Source of the DNA: Bacillota bacterium
GTDB lineage: Bacteria > Bacillota > Clostridia > Acetivibrionales > DSM-2933
Reading direction: 5' to 3'
DNA length: 5,964 nt
NCBI GenBank assembly: GCA_030705945.1
Contig: JAUZPS010000311.1
Coordinates: 1-5,964 of the forward strand
Shown piece by piece: positions 1 to 4,843 of the stretch (position 1 is the stretch's first letter; the number at the start of each line of letters is the position of its first letter). The notes beneath the pieces are model-generated. The model saw nothing but the letters and a program-made list of their open reading frames with translations. It was not told where the DNA came from and searched no databases. A program made the position numbers and the translations under genes.

Positions 1-746
1 AGAAACATTTTCATCTGTTCAGGAGTTGTATTTTGAGCTTCATCAAGAATTATAAAGGAATCATCCAGGGTTCTACCCCTCATATACGCAAGAGGAGCCA
101 CTTCAATCATTCCCTTTTCAAGAAATTTCTGATATGTTTCAGCTCCCATTATTTCATACAAAGCGTCATATAACGGCCTTAAATATGGATCAACCTTATT
201 TTGCAAGTCACCAGGCAAAAATCCAAGCTTTTCGCCGGCTTCAACAGCAGGTCTTGTGATTACTATCCTGTTTACTTCTTTATTCCTGAAAGCCGTAACA
301 GCCATTGCGACAGCGAGAAAGGTTTTACCTGTGCCTGCGGGACCAATCCCGAAAACTATTGGATTTTCTTTTATCGCGTCTATATATGCTTTTTGCCCTA
401 ATGTTTTTGCTTTAATTTGTTTGCCTCTAGCTGTAAGACAAACATAATCCACTAGCTCTTTTACCTTGTCCAACTGGTTTTCAGACGCTAGTTGAACAAG
501 ATACCTGACATTTTGCTTAGTAATTGTTTCGCCTTTAACAGCGATTGTCTTAAGATGCTGAATAACTGACTCAGCCATTTTCACACCTTCATTGTGTCCC
601 ACTATTTTAATTTCATCATCTCTCGATAACACTTTTACATTAAAGGCTTCCTCAATAACACCTAAATTTTCATCATAGTTGCCAAATAAGTTTATAGCAT
701 GTTCAATCCTGTCGAATTCAATTGTTTTCTCAATTAAACTATCCAA
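1..746 (-). CDS. phoH: PhoH-like family ATPase, C-terminus cut off by window edge
   Basis: The frame opens with TTG at 746-744 and stays open for 248 codons to the left edge; the C-terminal part of the usual roughly 320-residue protein lies outside the window. Visible residues include the Walker A motif GPAGTGKT (about 135-142) and the Walker B block FIILDEAQNTT (about 231-241). ITRPAVEAGEKLGFLPGD lies between them, as is typical of PhoH P-loop NTPases. The N-terminal 70 residues resemble the small KH-like domain found before the ATPase domain in Firmicute PhoH proteins. The protein is cytoplasmic; the family is linked to RNA metabolism and phosphate-starvation biology, but its exact substrate is not settled. 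No ATG fits the N-terminus. TTG is chosen because a GGAGG lies 7 nt upstream and the TTG directly follows the yqfD stop codon, which suggests translational coupling. The family call is very secure; the start is well supported. Confidence 0.95.
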   Translation of the reverse strand, partial: MDSLIEKTIEFDRIEHAINLFGNYDENLGVIEEAFNVKVLSRDDEIKIVGHNEGVKMAESVIQHLKTIAVKGETITKQNVRYLVQLASENQLDKVKELVDYVCLTARGKQIKAKTLGQKAYIDAIKENPIVFGIGPAGTGKTFLAVAMAVTAFRNKEVNRIVITRPAVEAGEKLGFLPGDLQNKVDPYLRPLYDALYEIMGAETYQKFLEKGMIEVAPLAYMRGRTLDDSFIILDEAQNTTPEQMKMF

Positions 747-758
747 TCAGTTGCCTCC
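744..758 (-). promoter_or_regulatory. Ribosome binding site deciding the TTG start of phoH
   Basis: On the minus strand GGAGG (758-754) is followed by 7 nt and then TTG (746-744). The spacer includes the yqfD stop codon TGA (749-747), so the signal lies inside the end of yqfD and the stop and start codons are adjacent. This favours a non-ATG start and coupled translation of yqfD and phoH. Confidence 0.8.
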
Positions 759-1943
759 TATCTCTTCACTAATTCCGATATTTTCTACGCATTCAATTAT
801 AACCTTTACAGTTTGTGTTCCATCTTCATTATTTATTAATTTAGTATCTCTTTTTACAATCTGAGCTCCTGGCTCTATATTATCACAGGCGCTTTCATAA
901 GCTTTTTGAGCCGCTGTTTTTTCTGCTTCTTCCTGAGGAACCTCTTTTTCCACAAGTTGACTTTCATAATATACATCATCAATAAATTCAAACGGAAATA
1001 CTAAATCATTCCCGATTGACAGTACTTTTTTTATTTCTATTTTATCATAATTATTAAAAGAAACCTTTCCAAAAGTCAAATTTATTTTTTTAGTAAAAAG
1101 AACTAATGAGTATTTACTTTTTTTATTGCCGGTCCTTTCCTTTACAGTTGTCTTAAGTTCTACGGGGCTTGTTCCTTCATACCAGGTTCTAGCTTTTACT
1201 GAGCTTATAGCATGAATCGGCGTCACGCTATCCTTTTCATCTCTTCCCGGCACATTTCCGGTGACAAGAATCTGGCCTTCAGTTACAGTATCCCCAGGTT
1301 TAACAAGATCAAAACCTGATTTTGAAATAACAGATTTTATAATACCGTCTTTTTTTGCGACAATATTGCAGGGCTTATCTTTAGAAACAAGTTTTGGCGG
1401 TAATATTCTCTCATCAACCTGCACCTTCATTTTTGTTCCTTTAACAGAAACGCCAACCCATCCAAGCTTGTCAATCTTTAACATCAGGTCGCTTCCGACT
1501 TTTTTTGTATCAATATTATATTTCAAAACGCCAGGTTTAATCCCAGCTTCTTTTAACTTATCCAGTATAAAATCACTATTTACTTTCTTGTTACCAGTTA
1601 TTTCTATTGTCCAGATAAATGAGGTCATTGTATAAAAAGCAATAATAAATGCAACTGCTCCGATTAAAAATGTTTTTCTCTTTTTATACTTATTCTTGAC
1701 AAATGGCAAGCCTACTTTCCTCATAATTTTTATTGAGCATTTTGTCTTACGGGCAACAGGCCTTAATAATTTGAAGCCTTTTATGCTGACTTTTAAAGTC
1801 ATTTTTCCGCTTCCATGCTTTTTAATATCCCACAAAAAAATTTGTCTATGGATACAAATATTAATAAACTTTTCAAGGAAATAGCCTTCAATAGCTATAA
1901 TAACATATCCCCTGAAATAATTCCATAATTTCAAGATTAACAT
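747..1943 (-). CDS. yqfD: Sporulation protein YqfD
   Basis: Reads as a 398-residue protein, close to the usual size of about 400 for the YqfD family. A basic N-terminal cytoplasmic region of about 90 residues is followed by one hydrophobic helix (about 91-113, LIGAVAFIIAFYTMTSFIW). After it comes a long extracytoplasmic part that begins WTIEITGNKKV, as in POTRA/FtsQ-like domains, and contains DGIIKSVISKSG and VKPGDTVTEGQILVTG, which are typical of YqfD. Family members are expressed in the mother cell during sporulation; their biochemical role is unclear. The ATG at 1943 is preferred over the in-frame GTG at 1952, because AAAGGTGG (1956-1949) sits correctly before the ATG and would overlap the GTG. 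It is followed without a gap by phoH. The usual partner yqfC is not present upstream. Confidence 0.93.
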   Translation of the reverse strand: MLILKLWNYFRGYVIIAIEGYFLEKFINICIHRQIFLWDIKKHGSGKMTLKVSIKGFKLLRPVARKTKCSIKIMRKVGLPFVKNKYKKRKTFLIGAVAFIIAFYTMTSFIWTIEITGNKKVNSDFILDKLKEAGIKPGVLKYNIDTKKVGSDLMLKIDKLGWVGVSVKGTKMKVQVDERILPPKLVSKDKPCNIVAKKDGIIKSVISKSGFDLVKPGDTVTEGQILVTGNVPGRDEKDSVTPIHAISSVKARTWYEGTSPVELKTTVKERTGNKKSKYSLVLFTKKINLTFGKVSFNNYDKIEIKKVLSIGNDLVFPFEFIDDVYYESQLVEKEVPQEEAEKTAAQKAYESACDNIEPGAQIVKRDTKLINNEDGTQTVKVIIECVENIGISEEIGGN

Positions 1944-1956
1944 AAAATCCACCTTT
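1941..1956 (-). promoter_or_regulatory. Ribosome binding site of yqfD favouring ATG 1943
   Basis: Minus-strand AAAGGTGG (1956-1949) precedes ATG 1943-1941; the AAAGG core is 8 nt from the ATG. The alternative GTG at 1952-1950 lies within this signal and has no Shine-Dalgarno sequence of its own upstream, so it is probably not the start. Confidence 0.65.
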
Positions 1957-1974
1957 AGGTAGTATCAAAAAAAT

Positions 1975-1990
1975 AACTGGTCAACTGGTC
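1975..1990. repeat. Perfect tandem repeat AACTGGTC x2 in the divergent intergenic region
   Basis: AACTGGTC occurs at 1975-1982 and again at 1983-1990 with no gap. It sits between the yqfD start and the promoter of the plus-strand transporter operon, a position suitable for a regulator. No regulator family can be assigned from the sequence. Confidence 0.6.
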
Positions 1991-2054
1991 GTTTCAAAAA
2001 CTTGATATAATGGGTTTTAGTGATATAAACTTGAACAAGGAATTTTTTGAAACG
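1990..2054. repeat. 11-bp perfect inverted repeat flanking the transporter promoter
   Basis: CGTTTCAAAAA at 1990-2000 is the exact reverse complement of TTTTTGAAACG at 2044-2054. The two arms are separated by 43 bp and enclose the candidate -35 and -10 hexamers at 2002-2029. It could be a pair of operator half-sites, one upstream of the promoter and one in the leader. The wide spacing argues against a simple terminator hairpin. Functional meaning is inferred. Confidence 0.6.
2002..2029 (+). promoter_or_regulatory. Candidate sigma-A promoter for the yeiH-like/TauE operon
   Basis: TTGATA (2002-2007) and TATAAA (2024-2029) are separated by 16 bp; each differs from consensus at one base. Transcription would begin near 2036, giving a leader of about 47 nt before the ATG at 2083. 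A second perfect -10 hexamer, TATAAT at 2006-2011, lacks a good -35 partner and may represent an overlapping, activator-dependent start. The octamer TGATATAA occurs twice (2003-2010 and 2021-2028). Confidence 0.5.
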
Positions 2055-2082
2055 CCCTAACAGTAATACAAGGAGGAAAATT

Positions 2083-3090
2083 ATGGCCTGGCTTAGAAAA
2101 AATCTTTCAGGCATATTAATGTCTTTTGCGCTTGCGTTAGCATCGATATGGCTCGGAAATAGATATCCCATTATAGGCGGACCTGTTTTTGGTATTGTTA
2201 TTGGAATTTCACTAAATAATACCATCGGTAAACCAGTATGGGCCGAAGATGGAGTAAAGTTTACATCGAAGAAAATCCTTCAATGGGCAATTATAGTTTT
2301 AGGCAGCGGTCTTAGCCTTACACAGGTATGGAAAACAGGGCTTCAATCTCTATCCGTTATGCTGCTTACATTGACCAGCGCTTTTATAGCTGCATACGGT
2401 TTTGGAAGGCTTATGAAAATTCCATTTAAATTGACGAGTTTAATAGGTGTAGGTACTGCAATATGCGGAGGATCAGCCATAGCTGCAATATCTCCCATTA
2501 TCGAAGCAGAAGAAATGGAGGTTGCTTATTCTATATCAACAATTTTCTTCTTCAACATTATTGCAGTTCTAATCTTTCCGCCACTAGGACATCTGCTTGG
2601 ATTTTCAGATACAGCGTTCGGCTTATGGGCTGGCACGGCAGTAAATGATACTTCTTCAGTAGTTGCTGCAGGCTATGCTTTCAGCAGCCACGCCGGAGCT
2701 TATGCAACTATAGTAAAATTAACCCGTACGACAATGATAATTCCTATTTCGCTGATTTTCGCTTTTGCTTATGCTTATAACAGAAAAAAATCAGTTAAAA
2801 CCGGAAGCTCTATAAACTATAGCTTCAAAAGAATTTTTCCATGGTTTATCTTAGGCTTTCTGGCAGTCTCCTTGCTAAATACACTTGGAGCATTTAATGA
2901 ATGCGCCGTTTCAATCCTGTCTACAGCAGGCAAGTTCCTCATAGTTATGGCTCTGACTGCCATTGGACTAAGCGCTGATTTCAGGAGAATGATAAAAACA
3001 GGTATAAAGCCACTTTTTCTTGGCTTGATAGTGTGGGTTACAGTTGCAGTGGTAAGTATAGGAGTTCAGTTTATTACAGGTCAAATATAA
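2083..3090 (+). CDS. YeiH/UPF0324-family putative sulfate exporter
   Basis: A 335-residue polytopic membrane protein, of normal length for the family (PF03601; bacterial YeiH/YadS-type proteins). Hydrophobic segments run through the whole sequence, probably nine to eleven helices. The family signatures GVGTAICGGSAIAA (about 122-135) and GTAVNDTSSVVAAG (about 184-197) are present, as is the early IIGGPVFGIVIGISLNN stretch. Members are annotated as putative sulfate export transporters; direct transport evidence is limited, so the substrate is an inference. The start is ATG 2083, with AGGAGG at 2071-2076 six nt upstream; an in-frame TTG at 2047 would add 12 poor residues and lacks such a site. 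The next gene begins 29 bp downstream on the same strand and encodes another anion exporter family, which supports an operon. The family call is secure. Confidence 0.9.
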   Translation: MAWLRKNLSGILMSFALALASIWLGNRYPIIGGPVFGIVIGISLNNTIGKPVWAEDGVKFTSKKILQWAIIVLGSGLSLTQVWKTGLQSLSVMLLTLTSAFIAAYGFGRLMKIPFKLTSLIGVGTAICGGSAIAAISPIIEAEEMEVAYSISTIFFFNIIAVLIFPPLGHLLGFSDTAFGLWAGTAVNDTSSVVAAGYAFSSHAGAYATIVKLTRTTMIIPISLIFAFAYAYNRKKSVKTGSSINYSFKRIFPWFILGFLAVSLLNTLGAFNECAVSILSTAGKFLIVMALTAIGLSADFRRMIKTGIKPLFLGLIVWVTVAVVSIGVQFITGQI

Positions 3091-3119
3091 GAATTCGTTT
3101 GGAGTTGATTTTTCAGATT

Positions 3120-3935
3120 ATGGAGCAGGTCTTATGGCTATTGCCTTTAGGGTTTATAGTAGGAACCTTCGGTACACTTATAGGCGCCGGAGGAGGATTT
3201 ATTTTGGTACCGGTACTTTTGCTTTTATATCCTGATAAAAGTCCGGAAACCATCACAAGCATCTCACTGGCTGTTGTTTTTTTTAATGCGCTATCGGGTT
3301 CGTTTGCTTATGCTAAAATGAAAAGGATCGATTACAAGTCCGGCTTGATTTTTGCAGTTTGCGCAATCCCTGGGTCAATACTTGGCGCATTTACTACCCC
3401 ACTTATACCCAGAAATGTTTTTGACGGAGTTTTTGGTGTCTTGTTAATTACAGCATCAGCATTTTTAATGATGAAACCTAAAAATTCGAAAGTGCTTGAA
3501 GGCGCAGCGCCTAAAAATCATATAATTCGTTCAATCACAGATATTAAAGGGGTCAACCATGTATTCTCTTACAATCCCGTATTGGGCGCAATTATTAGTA
3601 TTTTAGTTGGATATTTATCCAGCTTGCTTGGAATTGGTGGTGGTATAATTCATGTTCCAGTATTAGTACATGTACTGAATTTTCCTGTTCATCTCGCTAC
3701 AGCAACCTCCCACTTTGTCCTCGCTGTGATGTCGCTATCCGGAACAGTAGTTCACATTGCATCAGGCGTTTTATCAAAAGGAATAATGCAAACCATAGCC
3801 TTATCAATAGGAGTATTGTTTGGCGCGCAGTTGGGCGCAAGACTCTCAAACCGGTTTCACGGAGTCTGGATAATAAGAAGCCTTGCTGTTGCTTTAGGCC
3901 TAGTAGGTATCAGGATATTTATTATGGCATTTTAA
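3120..3935 (+). CDS. TauE/SafE-family sulfite/organosulfonate exporter
   Basis: A 271-residue membrane protein with the internal duplication of the TauE/SafE family (PF01925). The first half has TLIGAGGGFILVPVL (about 19-33) and the second half repeats it as SLLGIGGGIIHVPVL (about 168-182). About eight transmembrane segments are expected. Families of this type export sulfite, sulfoacetate or related anions, but many members have unknown substrates. ATG 3120 is chosen because the family-like N-terminus starts there. The only nearby ribosome-binding-like sequence, GGAG at 3101-3104, is 15 nt away, further than usual. An in-frame TTG at 3105 is too close to that GGAG, and the longer frame from about 3033 overlaps the upstream gene with non-membrane residues. 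Co-transcription with the YeiH-like gene is likely. The family is sure; the start is moderately sure. Confidence 0.9.
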   Translation: MEQVLWLLPLGFIVGTFGTLIGAGGGFILVPVLLLLYPDKSPETITSISLAVVFFNALSGSFAYAKMKRIDYKSGLIFAVCAIPGSILGAFTTPLIPRNVFDGVFGVLLITASAFLMMKPKNSKVLEGAAPKNHIIRSITDIKGVNHVFSYNPVLGAIISILVGYLSSLLGIGGGIIHVPVLVHVLNFPVHLATATSHFVLAVMSLSGTVVHIASGVLSKGIMQTIALSIGVLFGAQLGARLSNRFHGVWIIRSLAVALGLVGIRIFIMAF

Positions 3936-3949
3936 TTCGGTAAAAATAG

Positions 3950-3985
3950 GTAAAACAACAAAAAGCCCTTATATCAAGGACTTTT
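3950..3985 (-). terminator. Rho-independent terminator, best formed on the minus strand
   Basis: On the minus strand AAAAGTCCTT (3985-3976), loop GATAT, and AAGGGCTTTT (3970-3961) form a 10-bp stem with one G-U pair, followed by a T-rich tail (TTTTTGTTGTTTT). On the plus strand the G-U pair becomes a C-A mismatch and the tail is poor, though it may still act weakly for the TauE/SafE gene. It is placed as expected for the terminator of the minus-strand tRNA-Cys gene whose 3' half lies just upstream. Confidence 0.7.
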
Positions 3986-3991
3986 CATTAT

Positions 3992-4008
3992 ATCACATCT
4001 GTTGTGAT
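3992..4008. repeat. Short hairpin ATCACA-N5-TGTGAT
   Basis: ATCACA (3992-3997) and TGTGAT (4003-4008) are perfect inverted repeats around a 5-nt loop, located between the tRNA fragment and its terminator. The TGTGATG end recurs at 4076-4082 inside the unexplained insert of the neighbouring inverted repeat. The role is unknown. Confidence 0.4.
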
Positions 4009-4012
4009 GATT

Positions 4013-4059
4013 TGGAGGCGCCACCCAGATTTGAACTGGAGAATAGAGGTTTTGCAGAC
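4013..4059 (-). pseudogene. tRNA-Cys (GCA) 3'-half fragment
   Basis: Read on the minus strand, this gives anticodon loop CTGCAAA (4057-4051, anticodon GCA) and 3' anticodon stem ACCTC. A short variable region follows, then T-arm TCCAG-TTCAAAT-CTGGG (4040-4024), acceptor 3' strand TGGCGCC (4023-4017), discriminator T and encoded CCA (4015-4013). GCA plus U73 are tRNA-Cys identity features. The 5' half is missing: the expected stem partner GAGGT is replaced by CAAGT, and no D-arm or matching 5' acceptor GGCGCCA lies directly upstream. The fragment therefore should not fold as a normal tRNA. It could be the duplicated 3' end left by an element integrated at a tRNA-Cys gene, or a decayed gene copy. 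Identity of the fragment is well supported; its origin is inferred. Confidence 0.8.
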
Positions 4060-4095
4060 TTGAACTACAAAACCCTGTGATGTGCTATTCTCTAG
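4036..4095. repeat. Long imperfect inverted repeat spanning the tRNA-Cys breakpoint
   Basis: On the plus strand GGTTTTGCAG (4048-4057) faces CTACAAAACC (4065-4074) across a 7-nt spacer ACTTGAA, with a single mismatched position. Further out, CTGGAGAATAG (4036-4046) faces CTATTCTCTAG (4085-4095), 10 of 11 paired, after an unpaired 10-nt insert CTGTGATGTG (4075-4084) against one base on the other side. The left arm is tRNA sequence and the right arm is not. The inner part resembles a tyrosine-recombinase core site: inverted arms around a 7-bp centre. Confidence 0.65.
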
Positions 4096-4164
4096 GGCTT
4101 TAGGCTATGTTCAATTGCTTGGTATTACTTCAGTATTACAACAAAAATCACGCCTTATTAATAA

Positions 4165-4193
4165 AGTTTATGCTGTTTTTTGGGTCACGTCAA
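4165..4193 (-). promoter_or_regulatory. Promoter-like pair pointing at the tRNA-Cys remnant
   Basis: Minus-strand TTGACG (4193-4188) and TAAACT (4170-4165) are separated by 17 bp. The -35 matches consensus at five of six bases and the -10 at four. Transcription would start near 4158 and run through the tRNA fragment to the terminator at 3985-3950. It may be the surviving promoter of the original tRNA gene or an unrelated chance match. Confidence 0.35.
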
Positions 4194-4268
4194 GATAGTT
4201 TCATGATGGCTTAATAATAACTATTATTCCCTATAGCCTTGGAATCCTGAAGAGCTAAGTTAAATACA

Positions 4269-4425
4269 CTACCTTTCTTCTGAGAGAGTAATCTTTAAGT
4301 CTTTATAAACTCCTTGGCGAACTATAGTAATACTAACTGTATCACCGGCTTTGAGAGTTTTTAGAATTGTCCATATCCTGCGTTGTTTTAAACCTTTTAC
4401 CACACATACCTAGTCCTGCACTACA
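4269..4425 (-). pseudogene. Decayed C-terminal PDZ remnant of an HtrA/DegP-like protease
   Basis: One minus-strand frame gives GKRFKTTQDMDN and the next frame continues ILKTLKAGDTVSITIVRQ and GVYKDLKITLSEER, ending in TAG at 4271-4269. Joined, these match the end of the PDZ domain in trypsin-like HtrA proteases: a G-K-x-(I/F)-x-(T/S) turn, a helix, then K-x-G-D-x-V-x-(I/L)-x-(I/V)-x-R-x-G and a final strand. The frame changes near 4364-4370, explained by loss of two bases in what would have been GACAATATTCTA. Upstream only SAGLGMCG remains; the GD-x-I strand seems deleted and the protease domain is absent. It is too short and broken to be functional. HtrA-like genes are often found beside two-component systems in Firmicutes, which fits the histidine kinase nearby. 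Confidence 0.7.
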
Positions 4426-4430
4426 TATTC

Positions 4431-4465
4431 AGATATAGTAAATATGACCTTTTTTTACTATATCT
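4431..4465. repeat. 12-bp perfect hairpin just after the 99-aa gene
   Basis: AGATATAGTAAA (4431-4442) and TTTACTATATCT (4454-4465) are exact reverse complements around an 11-nt loop. The hairpin begins at the last base of the stop codon of the minus-strand gene. It is AT-rich and not followed by a T run on the minus strand, so it may stabilise the mRNA 3' end rather than act as a classical terminator. Confidence 0.55.
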
Positions 4466-4764
4466 CACTTCAGATGATTGCTTTCTATTTTGTTAGTATC
4501 ACAATGGTTTTGAACATTACCGCTTCCATCTTCTTTGTTCTTTCTGAACATCATCGGCATCATCAGCAACATCATTACCGGACAAAGGAATGGTATGATT
4601 TTACTCACAATAGTACCTGCACCAGGGATAAAACTGCCGATTGCCGGTAAAAGAAGCAAAAGTAAGATCGGAGCACCACAGCATAGTAACATCATCCGCA
4701 TATGCGACATGTGCCCTCTGTGATTGTGTTCTTGCTTGTTACCATTATTATTACAGCAATTCAT
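4465..4764 (-). CDS. Small Cys/His/Met-rich membrane protein of unknown function
   Basis: A 99-residue protein I cannot assign to a named family. Residues 1-26 are polar and rich in possible metal ligands: CC at 3-4, then HNHRGHMSHMRMM (13-25). Two hydrophobic helices follow (about 26-41, LLCCGAPILLLLLLPA, and about 54-73, SKIIPFLCPVMMLLMMPMMF). The second is full of Met and contains Cys61. The tail is charged, with H87, C88 and H97. This composition suggests binding of a soft metal such as copper at the membrane, but that is inference. AAGGAGAT (4778-4771) lies 6 nt before ATG 4764. The gene has its own promoter with the same operator as the upstream DUF6803-like gene (4802-4837), and a terminator separates the two. 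The reading frame is very likely real. Confidence 0.85.
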   Translation of the reverse strand: MNCCNNNGNKQEHNHRGHMSHMRMMLLCCGAPILLLLLLPAIGSFIPGAGTIVSKIIPFLCPVMMLLMMPMMFRKNKEDGSGNVQNHCDTNKIESNHLK

Positions 4765-4801
4765 AAATTCATCTCCTTGAAGTATTGATATCTTAAGGCA
4801 T

Positions 4802-4837
4802 ATTATAAGTAAACTATGTGAAGATTTAATGAAGATT
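4802..4837 (-). promoter_or_regulatory. Promoter with direct-repeat operator for the 99-aa gene
   Basis: On the minus strand a -10 hexamer TATAAT (4807-4802) is preceded, after exactly 10 bp, by a direct repeat. Read on the plus strand the repeat is GTGAAGA (4818-4824), TTTA, ATGAAGA (4829-4835), with an 11-bp period. The repeat covers the place of the -35 box, which is itself poor (ATTAAA at 17-bp spacing). This is the arrangement of OmpR/PhoB-type activators that replace the -35 contact. The leader to ATG 4764 would be about 30 nt. Confidence 0.75.
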
Positions 4838-4843
4838 GGTATG

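Larger units (their letters stand above)
3936..4464. other. 529-bp region with no intact gene, holding several remnants
   Basis: No complete coding frame with family features was recognised here on either strand. The stretch holds a terminator, a small hairpin, the 3' half of a tRNA-Cys gene, a long imperfect inverted repeat, a direct repeat of GTATTAC with 11-bp period (4122-4128 and 4133-4139), a promoter-like pair, and a decayed PDZ-domain fragment. The density of broken pieces suggests past insertion, excision or deletion between the transporter operon and the histidine kinase cluster. The part at about 4196-4268 shows nothing recognisable. Confidence 0.7.

Noticed and set aside
201..447. 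Two plus-strand open frames of 66 and 63 codons
   Set aside because: They lie antisense to the conserved Walker A region of phoH, show no family features and lack ribosome binding sites.
679..1884. Plus-strand open frames of 61, 124 and 62 codons opposite the phoH start and yqfD
   Set aside because: They are mirror frames of conserved coding sequence with no independent signals.
1953..2040. Sigma-E promoter for yqfD (GATACTA near 1961-1967 as a -10)
   Set aside because: The -10-like sequence has no acceptable -35 partner at the right distance, so it was not listed as a feature.
1965..2225. 86-codon minus-strand frame across the divergent promoter and the start of the YeiH-like gene
   Set aside because: It overlaps the promoter and a well-supported coding start, and its sequence is not protein-family-like. 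It is not yqfC.
2463..2648. 61-codon plus-strand frame inside the YeiH-like gene
   Set aside because: It is a shifted frame within a conserved region of a secure gene.
4013..4154. A functional tRNA-Cys with an intron or unusual fold
   Set aside because: The anticodon stem partner is mismatched, the D-arm is absent and the only acceptor-like 5' strand is imperfect and about 80 nt too far away. A broken gene is simpler.
4444..4723. Plus-strand frames of 68 and 62 codons opposite the 99-aa gene
   Set aside because: They are shadows of the minus-strand gene, which has a strong ribosome binding site and a promoter with an operator. The His-rich look of one is an artefact of ATG/ATC-rich sequence.
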